Part shown: piece by piece, positions 1-11,592 of the stretch | How positions within the stretch are numbered: position 1 is the first letter of the stretch | Layout of the letters: each line of letters opens with the position of its first letter | Source of the DNA: Prorocentrum cordatum | Lineage: Eukaryota > Sar > Dinophyceae > Prorocentrales > Prorocentraceae | Direction of reading: 5' to 3' | DNA length: 64,000 nucleotides | NCBI GenBank assembly: GCA_963575745.1 | Contig: CAUYUJ010000967.1 | Span: 1-64,000, forward strand | Program-made: the position numbers and the translations under genes | The notes under the pieces: generated by a model | Database searches by the model: none | Told to the model about the DNA's origin: nothing | What the model saw: only the letters and a program-made list of their open reading frames with translations

Positions 1-60
1 CCTGCCCTTACTCCTCCTCCTCCTCCTCCTCCTCCTCCTCCTCTTCTTCTTGTCCGCCGC
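1..60. repeat. (CTC)n tract at window edge
   Basis: Simple trinucleotide tract, CTC on the plus strand, running into the left edge of the window. It creates a spurious poly-Glu frame on the minus strand. Confidence 0.9.
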
Positions 61-87
61 TGGCCACCCGCGGGCCGACAGACCCTG

Positions 88-440
88 GTGAAAGAGGGCG
101 GCGGCTGGAGCATCGAGGGCGCGGTGGAGCCCAGCTCGTGGAGAGGGCAGCAGGTGATGGGTCGAGTTCTATGCCGGCAGGCCCGAACGCGAAGGAACGG
201 CGCGTGGAGGACCGAGGGCGCGGGTGGGGCACGGCGGGTAGAAGAGCACACTGGGGGGACGGCGCCGGGCATGGACCGACAGACCTCAAGCCAAACAGCG
301 GTGGGTGCAGGACCGAGGGCGTGGCTGGAGGAACCCAGCAGGTGGAGGGCGCAGATCAGAGGTCAACAAAGCACACCTTTTGAGGGGGAGCGGGTGGAAG
401 ATCAGAGGCGCGGTGGGGGGCGGGGAGTGAACATGAAATA
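88..440. repeat. degenerate purine-rich repeat
   Basis: The phrase cgagggcg(c/t)gg(t/c)gga recurs about every 30-60 bases, in variants such as gaccgagggcgcgggtggg and gaccgagggcgtggctgg. Overlapping open frames in three phases follow from the repeat and show no domain. I see no gene here. Confidence 0.4.
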
Positions 441-553
441 GGTGGCCCCGGGCTCCTTGGCCTCGTTGTAAGCTTCCTTGGCGGCGCGGACGGCCTCACC
501 TGATCCCACAATACGGATAAAACTTCGGCAAGAGAAAACAACAGAGGAATCGT

Positions 554-615
554 CGTCGTCGCCGGAGGAGGAGGAGGAGGAGGACGAGGAGGAGGAGGAG
601 GAGGAGGAGGAACGG
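554..615. repeat. (GAG)n tract
   Basis: Near-perfect GAG/GAC trinucleotide tract. Downstream, 620-1160 holds no gene I can support. It contains two copies of gcgtttcgtggacgcttgct (907 and 990). Confidence 0.85.
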
Positions 616-1164
616 GATAAGGAGCATGGGCAAGAGGAGGAAGTGGACGAAGGCCACGATGAGGATGAATCCTTTGGCGTGTACCGCTCTATCCTTGCAG
701 CTCAGGGGATTGCAGGCCATGACCTTGAGATCCCAAGCCGCTGGGAAGGCAGTCTCCCTGGAGCCCGACGGTGACAATCTGAAGGCCCGCCCTTCAACGG
801 AGTCCCATCTGAAACGCGCCTTTGAGAAAACCTTGAGCAACAGTCTTCAGACGGGGAGGTGGAGTGCAATCCCAAACATGGCACTGGCTCTCGAGCTCTA
901 CAGACCGCGTTTCGTGGACGCTTGCTTGCGACAAATCCCTGGGCACATCGGAACCGTTGGCGCGTTTCGATGTGTTCAGGGACGCGTTTCGTGGACGCTT
1001 GCTTCCCCCCTAAACATTTGGCGCGCCCACAAGAGCTCCCCCCTGGCCACTGGCCTCTTGACCCCCCCGCCCCAAGCGGGGGGAGGGGGGTCGAATTGGC
1101 GGCGCTCCACGCCCTTTCCAAAATGGGGGGTTCGAACCGCTCTCCCCCTCTCCCTCTAGGAACG

Positions 1165-1610
1165 CTAGCTCTACTGGAATCCTACTGTAGCTGGGTCCAA
1201 CTGTAATCAAATCCCAATGGCGGTCGTTCCAACTGTAGTCGCATCCTGCTGGGTCTCTTTGCAACTCTAAGAGAATCCTGCTAATATTGGATTCAGCTGT
1301 ACTCCGCTCTAATAAAATCCTACGCGGGCTCGATCCTCCCTCAATCGCATCCAAGATAGGGTTCGATCCAACTTTGATGGAATCTGATGAAAAGTGGGCC
1401 CAGCTGCACTTGAATCCTACTAAGGCTCGGCCCAAGTTGAACAGCTTTTTACTAAGCCTCGGTCCAATCCTGACTGTCTCCTGCTCGGGCTCGATAGAGC
1501 TCTTAGGCAATCCTATGAGGGCTCGATCCAGCTTCAACAGCATCCTTCCCGGGCTGGATCCAACTCACATTGGCTCCCCATAAGGCTCGATCCAACTCAG
1601 ATAGAAACCG
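1165..1610. repeat. ~33-bp satellite, about 13 diverged copies
   Basis: Consensus is close to GGCTCGATCCAACTNNAAT followed by NGAATCCTACTAA. The phrase ggctcgatcc(a/c) recurs at 31-35 base spacing. Copies resume at 1796 after an inserted foldback element, so the array was once continuous. The array ends near 1835 in a short (GTC)n tract (1838-1878). Confidence 0.8.
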
Positions 1611-1795
1611 ACTCCAGGTTTCGTAATAAAGGGAAGGGGGTCTGGACCCTCCAAGACAAGCCATTTCAGACCCCCCCCCGAGGGTGAACCCTCCAAAACA
1701 TCGTCCCCAGACCCCCCCAGGCCCTCCAAGATAGCTTGGAAAAGACCCCCCCCCCGAAATGAGACCCCCCTCCCTTTATTACGAAATCTGGGGTA
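1611..1795. mobile_element. foldback/MITE inserted in the satellite
   Basis: Terminal inverted repeats of about 33 bp: aggtttcgtaataaaggga begins at 1615, and its mirror tccctttattacgaaatct ends near 1789. The interior is rich in C runs and has no open frame. It splits the 33-bp satellite, whose phrase ctaaggctcgg resumes directly after it. I could not fix a target-site duplication. Confidence 0.75.
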
Positions 1796-2094
1796 CTAAG
1801 GCTCGGTACAGTTTACATAGAATCCTGCCACTGCTCGATCGTCGCCGCCGTCGTCGTCGTCATCGTCGTCGTCGTCGCTGCCCGACGGCGCCGACGTCGG
1901 CACATCGATGAGAGGGCGGCTCGACCCCCTGAGGGGGTGGGCCCTCCATCCCCCTGTTCGAGATCCCCCCTTGCGATTCAGTCCCCCCCTCTTTCGACCC
2001 CCCCCCCCTCCTTCCCAGCGTCCACAGAACGCGCTCTTTCCGAGCTCAAGGCGCAACTGTTAGTCACAAGCTTGTGCGCTGACAACGTCCAGGA

Positions 2095-2380
2095 CTGTCC
2101 AAGAAGCTTCCAAGATCGCCCCAAGAAGCCCCAAGAGGCCCCCAAGAGGGCTCCCAGACGACCCAAGAGGGCCCCAAGACCGCTCAGGAAGCCCCCAGAA
2201 CGGCCCAGGGGGCCCCAGGACAGCCCCAGGAGGAGGCCCAGAAGGGGGAACCCGAATGGACATTTCGAGCTCTCGACCCCAAAACGACCTCCAGTTGCCC
2301 CAAGAAGCCCCCGAAGAAGCCCCCAGGAAGCTCCAAGAGACCCCCCCAAAAAACCCAGGAGGCCCACAAATTCAAACATT
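2095..2380. repeat. CCAAGA-type repeat block 1
   Basis: Degenerate 11-13 bp units of the form CCAAGAGGGCCC repeat throughout. Inside is a conserved header, gaatggacatttcgagctct (2252), that recurs in the blocks near 5370 and 60603. The long overlapping Pro/Arg-rich frames are products of the repeat. Confidence 0.75.
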
Positions 2381-2509
2381 GCCTCCCGAACGCCGCCGGT
2401 ACGCCTCCCGCGAGACCCCATCTGCCATCCGAGGGGCCTCAGACCAGCAGCCCAAGCACTGCGGCGGGAGGTGCCGAGGGCCATTCGATAATCATTCTTC
2501 TGGTATTTT

Positions 2510-4545
2510 CACATACGCCCGCTGATTGTAAACGTGGGTTCTCGCCCGTTCCCCGATGCTTGCACGGCGAACGCTGGAAATGTCAGCCGCTGAAATCACT
2601 CGTGCTGGTGCGGGTGGTGCCGCGCCTGCCAGGCCTGGGGCGAATCTTTCGCGCGCGCGCGGTAGACTGCCCAAGAGGGCCCCGACACGATCCGCATTTC
2701 GCTCCGAGACGCCTGCGGCGGCTCCAAAACGTACTTTGACAGATGCCCGCCGTCTGTAAAGCACGGTGAACACTGAGCACGTATTTTGACAGATGCCCCC
2801 CGGTTTCCCCACGCGCGCACGGTGAACACTGAGAATGAGGTCCCAAGAGAACCTACAACCTCCGTAAGGCTCCGAATCACCGCCTCCTGAACCTCTTGAC
2901 GTCCCCCTCGACAGCATCGTGGACAACCCTCGCCAACCCGTTCCCAAATGATCCGCGACCGCCCAAAGCCGGTAGCGAGGTAGCAAAGCCAATCGTTACT
3001 GGAATACTGGAATCCAGGGATTGATTCCGGTATCAGGAGTCACGCGTGCACGAATGAATCAGCGTGCAAATTCGGGCAATTCGTTACTGGGTTCGCGTTC
3101 AGCGATACTGGATTTCGGCGTCTCGTCGCCACCGAAATCCTGCGCCGTCGTTACCAAAATTTGGCAGCAGGAGTGCCGAAATCCGCGCCTGGTTCGTTAC
3201 CGAATTTCGCGTTCGACGATACCGAATTCTGCGTCGCAATCGATACCGACATTCGGGTTGCCAATACCGAAATTCAGAGATCATGAGCAGGGGCGTTTTT
3301 CAATTACTTCGAGATGGCGTCAGAACCGGGATCCGGTCGCGACCTGAAATCGACAACTCACAAATCCGTTACCGAGTTAAGCCGGTCCCAGATGATCTGG
3401 GTTCCCGCATCTCTGCACGCACCCCTCCACCCCAACGGGGCCCCGACACGCCCCGCATCTCGCCCCGAGAACCCCGCGGCGTCTCCAAAACGTGGATTGA
3501 AGATGCCCGCCGTCTGTAAACGTGGGTTCTCGCCCGTTTCCCGCACGGGGAACGCTGATAATGTCAGCCACTGACGGTGCGGGCGGTGCCGCGATTGCCG
3601 CGGGGCCCTGGGGAAACTTTCGCGCGTGCGCAGTACGCTGTCCAAGAAGGCCCCGACACACCCCACATCTTGCTCCAAGACGCTCACGACGGCCCAAACA
3701 CGTGTTTTCACATATGCCCGCCGTCTGTAAACGTGGGTTTTCGCCCATTTCCCCATGCGTGCACGGAGAACACTGGGAATGTCACCCGCAGATATCGTTA
3801 CTGGCGGCGCGGGCGGTGCCGCGATGGCCGGGGGCCCCGGGGCACTCCTTCGCGAGCACGTGGTACATTGTCTAAGAGGGCTCGACACGCCCCGCACCTC
3901 GCTCGAAAACGCCCACGCCGGCTCCAAGGCGTCTCCCCGAATCCCGAAAACACCCGACGAGAGCCTCACGCAGCTTCCCAAGAGGCTTCCAGGGGCCAAC
4001 TCAGTCAATATCCCACGGGTTTAAAACGTGTTTCGGGTTCCAACTTGTTCTGCTATCTGACGCCTCTTTCAGATCAGGGCTTTCCCACGACCGCGCCACG
4101 ACGGTCCCGCAGGCCACCATACAGGCCCCGATCTATTGCACGAGGCTTCGAATACGAGCCGGCGCTGGCGGTGCCGCGCTTACCGGGGGCCCCAGGGGAA
4201 TCCTTCGCGAACGCGCGTTAGACTGTACACAAAGGCTCCGACACACCCCGCATCTCGCCCCAAGACGCCCTCAACGGCTCCCAAACGTATTTTCACATAT
4301 GCCCGCCGTCTGTGAACGTGGGTTTTCGCCCGTTTCCGTGTGCGTCCACGGCGAGCACTGAGAATGCCAGCCGCAGAAATCACGGTGCCGCGATTGCCGG
4401 GGGCCCCGAAGTACTCCTTCGCGAGCACGTGGTACATTGTCTAAGAGTGTCTCGACACGCCCCACACCTCGCTGCATGACGCCCACGACGGCTCCAAGAC
4501 GGCCCCAAAAACCTTGAAAAGACCCGACGAGAACCCCACGCACAT
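2510..4545. repeat. ~210-235 bp repeat unit, five to six copies
   Basis: The unit contains gcccgccgtctgtaaacgtg, then tttccccatgcgtgcacgg, cactgagaatgtcagccgc, cgggcggtgccgcgattgcc and gacacgccccgcatctcgct. Clear copies start near 2514, 3504, 3716, 4090 and 4300, with partial phrases near 2742 and 2795. A diverged copy lies at 60895-61010. No consistent reading frame survives between copies. Confidence 0.8.
3000..3330. repeat. short AT-richer repeat, phrase cgataccgaattc
   Basis: Variants of CG(A/T)TACCGAATTTCGCGT recur at about 20-40 base spacing (3080-3275). Base composition is lower in GC than the flanks. No gene is visible. Confidence 0.55.
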
Positions 4546-4889
4546 TCCCAAGAGGGCTTCCAGGGGCCAGCTCCGTCTATGTCCCACGGGTTTAGACAGT
4601 GCGCTTTGCGACATAATCTGGGTTATTTTCGGGCGTCCCGCCATCACTGTGTATGGTTGACTTACACGATGGCAGGGGGCATCATTTTACCCCGTGCGTG
4701 CAGGCCCATCATCCCTTTCAAAAGCACTGCAATGTGCACGTGGCGGCAAAAAACACCGACCCCGTAGCGTGTCATCAGCGTGTGAAATGCTTCCCCCTCT
4801 CCCAACCCCTCCCCCAGAAGCCCGGTCCGGTCGATTTGGAGGGAAGGGGCTCCGCCTGGATCCTGGCCCGAACGCATCATGGGAGGATA

Positions 4890-5175
4890 GAAGGCCCCAC
4901 AACGGGCCAAGAGGGCCACGGCCCCAGATGCCCCAGGAGGCCATCCCAAGAGGACCCCAAGAGGCAACGCTCATTGTATTGCAATTCGTTTGTTAATCGT
5001 TTTAGCGTTCTCGACTGTTCGATTTTTCGAACATTTCCCACGGCGGCCTAAGACGCTCCCAAGATCCTCCCAGGCGGCCCCAGATGCCTCCAAGAGGGCC
5101 CCGAAAAGGGGAGAGAGGGCACCCGCACGGCCTCAAAGACGGCCTCAAAGGCCTCCAACATAGCCCCAAAAAGCC
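4890..5175. repeat. CCAAGA-type repeat block 2
   Basis: Same unit as block 1 (4905-4965 and 5040-5170). It stops at a small inverted-repeat element at 5183. The stretch before it, 4550-4890, holds no gene I can support. Confidence 0.7.
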
Positions 5176-5182
5176 AATCGAC

Positions 5183-5336
5183 TTAGGTCGGGCATGTCCT
5201 CCTACAGGCGGAATTTGGAAGAACAATAAATAGTAGCCAAAACATATTCAACCATAGGATCATACTAAAAACACGTCCCCCGACTATGTTATACTATGTT
5301 TGAATTTTCTTCCTGTAGAAGGACACGCCAGACTTA
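5183..5336. mobile_element. MU9-family MITE, copy a
   Basis: Left end ttaggtcgggcatgtcctcc; right end is the mirror, tccttctacagga read back from about 5336. The 154-bp element has an AT-rich core between GC-rich ends, as in the copies at 34617, 51208 and 51585. Diverged; no clean duplication of the target remains. Confidence 0.7.
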
Positions 5337-5362
5337 ACCCTTAGACAGCAACAAGAAGAACT

Positions 5363-5545
5363 CCGAAGGTGAACCCGAGCCCGCATTTCGAGCCCTCGGC
5401 TCTCCAAGGCTCCTAAGGAGCCTCCACGAAGCTCCAAGAGGCCCCCCCTAGAGGCCCCCACGAAGCGCCCAAAAGAACACCAAGACGACCCCCAAAGGGC
5501 GCCCGAGAGGCCTTCAGGAGCAACGCGCCGCAACCGCCAGTCACC
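5363..5545. repeat. CCAAGA-type repeat block 3
   Basis: Begins with the shared header gcccgcatttcgagccctcg, followed by CCAAGA-like units to about 5540. Confidence 0.6.
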
Positions 5546-5854
5546 CAAAGGGTCGGCGGTGCGGCGGAGCCCCAAGAATCCACGTCCGGAAATGACGTGT
5601 TGAGCGGCAGCGTTTTTCGGCGAACGCCTTGATGCAACGTCTCCCATGTATCCAGTAGTTATATAATTGCTACATCTGGTTTCATTTTTATTCTTAATCG
5701 TTAGGTCTCCCCTCTAACCCCCCCTTGGAGTCCCGCTACTCCGTTGGACCAAGGTGTACCTCCCCCTTCTCGTGCTCCCAAAACCTGAAACAAACCATAC
5801 GAAATCAACGATTTGGGCGTCTTGGGCCTCTTGGAAGCTGTAGACTGCTGCGAA

Positions 5855-6510
5855 ATTGCCCAGGATGGCTGCGGGGCTGGCCAAGACAACTCCGAGACGT
5901 CCCAAGATGGCCCATGCAGATCTCATGAGGCCCTCAAGACAGCCCAAGAGGGACCCCAAGATCGCCCACAACAGCGCCCCCTTGAGACCGAAAGCATTGA
6001 TTTCCCTTTGGGCTTGTTTAAAGGACTACCGTGCTCTTGCCTGCTTCGAGTTTCGCGCGTCCATGACGAGAAGCAGCGTCAAAAATTGCGGCAAGCAAAG
6101 CCAACGACCCCCCCCACTTTAGCCTGAGACGGCCCTGGAAGGACCAGAGGCGGCCCCCAAGACGGCCCATGAGGCCCCCACGAAGGCAGGAGGAGGAGGA
6201 GGAGGAGGAGGAGGAGGAGGAGGAGGAGGAGGAGGAGGAGGAGGAGGAGGAGGAGGAGGAGGAGGAGGAGGAGGAGGAGGAGGAGCGCGAGAAGCTCCCA
6301 AAACGGCCTCCGGCGGGCCCGACGGGCTCCGAACCCGCCAAGGAGGGCCCCCCAGACTGACCGACGCGGCCCCACGAAGCCCCCCAAACCCGCCGATTGG
6401 CCCCCCAAGACGGACCGACATGGCCCCACGAAGCCCCAAAGGACCCTCCGAAAAGCCCCCCAAGACGGACCCACATGGCCCCACGGAGGCCCAAAGAACC
6501 CTCCGAACAA
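5855..6510. repeat. CCAAGA block 4 with internal (GAG)n
   Basis: Units of CCAAGA/GGCCCC type at 5890-5960 and 6125-6510, interrupted by a clean (GAG)n tract at 6188-6285. Frames on both strands are low-complexity (poly-Glu, poly-Pro, poly-Ser) and are not genes. Confidence 0.7.
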
Positions 6511-6545
6511 AAAAAACGAGCAAACCGAGAGGTCCCCGAGAAGCC

Positions 6546-7790
6546 TCACTGGGGCGCTCGACAACGCCCATGCGCATCGCGCGGGGCGATGCATCCAACA
6601 ATTCCGCAACTTGGTCCTCCGTGCACGTGCGACGCTTGCACAAGCGGTGCTCCGACCGGATGCTGTCTTGTTTTTTCGGGGATGTTGACCTCGGGGGCCC
6701 TTGTGCGCTCATTTTTGTCATTCGCATCGGGCTGCCAGCGGGAGCGCGTGCGCTCCGCGGACAGCGCTGGCGCAGCACGCTGCCAAGTCGCCGATTCCAG
6801 GCGAGCTTCGGGCGAAGCGCAAGAAGGCGTGAAGGGCGGTGCGGAGCAGGCCTCCGGAGGGGTCAGACGGGCTCCAAATCCGCCAAGAAGGCCACCAATC
6901 GCCCGCGCGCTTTCTGCTATTCGGACGCGCACCCCGCGAAGCGAGAGGAATCACAAGCTTGGCTCCCAAGAGGAATGACAAACTTGGCTGGGATGCTTTG
7001 AAGGTACTCCTCGGTGTGTGAAGCTGGCCAACAAACGTCTCAGGCGAGGGGAGCACGTGCAAGTTCGCAATTGGCGAAAAGTTCGGGGCACACGTCGGGC
7101 GTGTGGAAAGCTAAGCAGCCTGCCGAAGCCCCGGCCTGTACCTGTCCGAATGGACTAGAAGCGGGAAGGTAGCCATTGGCGAAGCCCTAACTCCAGACAG
7201 GCACGCGGCAAAGTGTAACCAGGGCCCCCCCCCAGGGCAACGCAGATCCAACAATGTGGTTGAGAAGCGTTCTTTCCTCCCCCTGCCACATACCGCTCCA
7301 AGCTGGCGTCTGGCTCTCACCATGGCTGTTCTGAGAACTGCGTGCAATTGGGAACCCTGTAGCTCGGCAGCCATTGCGCCTACGAGTGTGAGCTTGCTGG
7401 TGAGATGGCATCGACGAGCAGCACGAACGAAAGCGACAACCTTCCGATGCACAGACTGGGCTTTGCACATGTATTTCGATTCTGACGAGCATGACGAGCT
7501 CTTCCTCCTCAGTCGACACGGGAATACCCAGCCTGAGCCTGATGGCAAAGCTCAAAGCCTGCAAGTTGCAGCTTCCGCGGTATGTACTTGGCATCTTCCA
7601 CGTTCGAGTATAACATCACGATATTGGGAGACACCTTGACATATTGGCTTTCAAGGAAGCAACATGTGTCGACCAGGCCTTTTACAAGGATCGTCTCAGC
7701 TAGTGGCGAAATGCATTCGTTCGTTGGGAGAAGTCATCGATCCAGATTCGTGTGCCCGTCCCAGGGTGAAGAGCGGTGATTTGGGGTACG
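6546..7790. other. no supported gene
   Basis: Non-repetitive DNA with short frames on both strands (for example 7187-7594 minus and 7256-7639 plus). Neither has a motif or a clear third-position GC bias. It may contain exons I cannot place. Confidence 0.4.
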
Positions 7791-7970
7791 TCTAACTATG
7801 TCGAACAACGTGCAAACCAGGCCCCCCTCTGAATCCCTGTACTATGCTGCCCGTCGGTTCGATGGGTTCGGCAAGAGCTCCAGGTTGCCCGACAGCACGA
7901 GACGCCGGGCATTGAAGAACTTCCACATGCAAAATGACAGCTGGGGAATCAAGACGCAACGCTGCGGGCA

Positions 7971-8369
7971 TCAACAAATTCCATTCCATCGCGTCGCAAA
8001 ACCCGGGGATATCCAGCACAGCATGGCCCGAATGAGTACTTTAAACACACGATTATTTTCCCCACATGCCTGTATTAACGTTTCACGTAACCCAACATTA
8101 TCAGATATGCCCGCGTCCCACGCAGGCTCTGGCCCAGAGGCCCACGACAGAATGACTCTTGCAAACGTAGTGCGCAAAGCAATTACGCGGTCTCCCGAAT
8201 ATCCCTTGGGAATCATAAGACCACTTGTGAGGCCCGGCTGGGCTGGCCTCGTTAATGTTTCTTGGATGACACTGTAGAGTTGTGAAATCTCCAACAACGC
8301 CACGTCTGGCTGGCGCTCAGAATCGATCGGGGACAGGACGTCCACTACTATCCCAACACGGGGACGCAT
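7971..8369 (-). CDS. hypothetical protein fragment
   Basis: An open frame of about 130 residues with balanced composition and no repeat content. It contains segments such as VLSPIDSERQPDVALLEISQ and ALRTTFARVILSWASGPEP. Codon third positions show little of the GC bias seen in the better-supported genes nearby. It could be a retroelement remnant or an exon. A second minus frame (7792-8019) continues past its stop in another phase. No family recognised. Confidence 0.3.
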   Translation of the reverse strand: MRPRVGIVVDVLSPIDSERQPDVALLEISQLYSVIQETLTRPAQPGLTSGLMIPKGYSGDRVIALRTTFARVILSWASGPEPAWDAGISDNVGLRETLIQACGENNRVFKVLIRAMLCWISPGFATRWNGIC

Positions 8370-8509
8370 GGCGTGCGCAGCTCGTCGGATCTCAGAGACC
8401 GTGAGGGGTTCCGGGGGGTCCTGCCTAGAGGGAGAGGAAGGAAGATGGGGACGTGGAGAATAGGAGGAGATGACGCTACAACGGCTTCGAATACTTCCAC
8501 GATGCTGGG

Positions 8510-8645
8510 CGCGGGAGGAGGAGGAGGAGGAGGAGGAGGAGGAGGAGGAGGAGGAGGAGGAGGAGGAGGAGGAGGAGGAGGAGGAGGAGGAGGAGGAGGC
8601 GAGGATGATGAGGAGGAGGAGACGGATGAGGATGAGGAGGAGGAG
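8510..8645. repeat. (GAG)n tract
   Basis: Trinucleotide tract beyond the 3' end of the minus-strand gene that stops at 8676. Confidence 0.9.
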
Positions 8646-8675
8646 CGAGCGTCCAACGGTGCAGTCTCCTCCCGC

Positions 8676-11560
8676 CTAAGCCGCGCGCCGCGCACCCTCT
8701 GAGCCTCTCAGGGGCATGGCGTAGCGGTCGGGGGTGGTGACCTCGACGGCGGTCGAGAACGTGTTCACTGCAAGCGCCTCATCGGACGTGAAGTTCGGTG
8801 AGTCTGTGTCGATCTCCGCGCCCGCAGGGGCAGAGACGATGGCGGGGGGAGCCCCCGCCGAGTAGAAGGAGACGGCCTCCATGACGCCGCACCGGTCGGT
8901 GATGCCGCGCACGATAAGGAAGTCGACGTGAGCGAGGAGAGCCTTGCTGCAGGAGCGAGGCTGCAGTAGATCGTTATGCCGAAAGAAGCGTGCGCCAGGC
9001 ATCACATGCCCATTAAGGTGCACACCAACTTCAGTATCACGCACGCTCTGCCCCGAAGTGCTGGCAGCGATGGGACCCAAATCACACCCTTGGTCATCAG
9101 CGTCTGCGCCATGAAGCCCTTGCCCAGGGAGTAGCAGCGCAGCGCCTTCAGGGGGAGGCCGCCCAGCGCCGTCAGGTGGAGGAAGATGCCCCGCCGGAGG
9201 CGCATGTGAGTGCTGAGTGTGACCAGCAGCGGCAGGACCTGCAGCAGCTCCGTCGACGTGAGGCTGAAGCCCATCAGGGGGTGGAAGTACAGCGAGTGCG
9301 CCAGCAGCATCGTCTGGTGGAGGAAGAAGCTCAGGGAGAGCATGACCAGCATCGGCAGGACCCGCAGCAGCGCAACTCTCATGAGGCAGAAGCCCAGCAG
9401 GAAGCCGACGAACAGAAAGCCCGCCAGCAGCATCGACTGGTGGAGGAAGAAGCTCAGGGAGAGGGTGATCAGCAGCGGCGGGACCCTCAGCAGCACCATC
9501 GTCAGCAGAAAGGCCCAGAAGTCCAGTAGGCTCCACATCCCCATGCAAGCGAGGCTGAGGACCATGGTGTCCACCACCTTCATGCGGTGGCCCCGACATG
9601 TTGAGAGACAGGTCGTCAGTCTCAACCTTGGTGACTGATGGCGGAGCAGTTTGGAGAACAGCATGTGCACTGGCGCCAGCGTCAAACGCAGGAGCAGCGG
9701 CTAGCCCAGTCAAGGCATGTACCTCCAGGGCAGTGCGGCCGGCAGCCCGAGACAGCCAGACCTCCACGGACAGCGGCTGAGCGTCGGCATACTCAGGCTG
9801 GAGGCGGCAAAGGCGCGCATGCTCAGCAGCAAGAGCCTCGTCGGTCAGCTCTGTCAGGCGGGAATTGCTGCAGTCATCGCCGAATGAACAGTGCGGGTGG
9901 TAGCGGCATGCCGTACGAGACGGGATCTTCGGGCCCACAGGGAGGACCTTCAGGCAGTAGAAGTCGCGCGTGGCACGAGCACGGTGCCAATGAGGAAGGG
10001 CAGGGACAACAGCAGCAGCGCAACCGCCGTGATGAGCGCGAACAGCAACCAGACGATCACCATCCGCAGTGGCAGGCGCATCGCCCACATGAGATTGTTG
10101 AGGGTCAGCGCGATCAGGAACCAGAGGAACACTATCCTCAGCACGCCGGTTGTGAAGGCCAGGATCGACACGAGCTTCAGGAGGCACAGCGCGTGCAGCA
10201 TGAGGAGCAGCACAGCCACCCGCAGAGCCTGAACCAGGACGGTCGGCAACGTCACCAAGAGCAGGGAGAGGGGCGCCACCAGCAGAACCACTAGCGGGAA
10301 GAATCTCACGAAGAGAGTGTTGAGCATCTTGAGGTCCAGGAGGTTCCGCGAGCCCGTCAGGCCGAACATCAGCGGCATGCGGAACGGCAGCACCACAGCC
10401 AGGAACGCCAGCAGGGAGCCGAGCACGCTCCTCGAAGATGCAGAGCTCGGTCTCGAAGTCGAGGTCAGGCAGGAAAGAGTCATTGTCCAGGTGCACCAGC
10501 TCGTTGGTGTAGGCAGTGAGGAAGTCGGTGTTGGAGTAGGCGGTGGTCACGTTGTGTGCGGCGATCGACGTGGCCATCATGCAGATGAGCTCATTCATCG
10601 TGTACGTGAGCTGGCCGATGCACGAGAAGAGGAAATCAATCGATAGAGACGCCGCCAAGGAAGGCGTAGCGGCGTCGGCGGGGGCCTCCATACGGACACC
10701 CGCACGAAGATCACCTGCCGGAGCGTCGACTGCATGGTCTTCCTCTCGTGGAGGGACACTGTCCTCTTGAGGTGGGACAGCGGGGGGCACCAACGTGTGG
10801 GCAAGGGCCTGGCCACCCGCGCGAGGCGGGGTTCGGTCGCGCTCTCCATCGGCATCGTCGCTGTCAACAGGTGCATCAGCCCGGCGAGGGCGAGGAGCAG
10901 CATCATGGTCCAATTGCCCAGGACGATCACGATCTCCCGCAGGGTCCCGACGTCCAGCACGGTCTCGAAGCCCAGAAGGGTCCCCAACTCCAGCACGGTC
11001 ACGATCTCCAGCACGGGCCCGATGCCCAGCAGGAGCTCGGCGTCCAGCAAGGAGCTCCGCAGCATGGACAGCTGTGCCTTGAAGAGAAAGATGGTGGTGC
11101 TTGGCGGCGTCCGCCAGCTCCAAGGTCGAACGCGCTGCCGCATGGTCAGCAGGAGTAAGAGTCCCGCGGCGGAGAGCACGATGCGCAGCGACTTTGCCAG
11201 AAGCGGCAGGGGGCAGTCCGTGCGCGAGCCCATCCTCATCGAGTAGGCGGTGCAGGGCCTTGCCATGGGCCATGCGTTTGACGTCAGCCCTGTCGACCAC
11301 GTCCACTTCGACGAATGCCTCCCCAGGTGCACTATGGGAAGTAGCATACCAGGCATCCCGCTCTCGGCGGCGACGTTGAGCGACGGATAGCGGGGCACCC
11401 GCAGCAGCGGTGGCCACCCATGATCTGTAGCTCGGCATAGAAGTACTGCCCGCAGCAGCGCCCACACAAAGGTGGGAAAGGAACAGGTGGATGATGAGCG
11501 CCACTAGGAACCAGCATGCGACGCCATTGCACAAGATCCCGCTCGCGGGCGGGCGCGCGC
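8676..11560 (-). CDS. spliced gene for a multi-pass membrane protein, family unknown
   Basis: Coding signal (strong third-position G/C) moves between two minus-strand frames, so the single 1030-codon frame here is not the product. Plausible introns are 11192-11258 (AG|GC...AG), 10611-10714 (CAG|GTGATC...CCAG), and one ending at 8961. Exon 2 (10715-11191) and the stretches at 9960-10425 and 9080-9590 are rich in hydrophobic helices, for example LVVLLVAPLSLLLVTLPTVL. One stretch carries a near-duplicated unit, LSLSFFLHQ(S/T)MLLA. Between them, near 9880-9935, is a Cys-rich loop resembling a CCCH finger (CRYHPHCSFGDDC) but lacking the final His. Two frame changes, near 10425 and 9965, have no room for an intron and look like indels. 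A spliced-leader relic sits just upstream. Translation start unresolved. Function unknown. Confidence 0.65.
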
Positions 11561-11592
11561 AGCCACCAGGAGCCACTGAAGGCTCGGAAGCT

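Noticed and set aside
1340-1370. tRNA-like B-box (ggttcgatccaac)
   Set aside because: It is a variant of the 33-bp satellite unit (ggctcgatccaac) with no A-box or cloverleaf.
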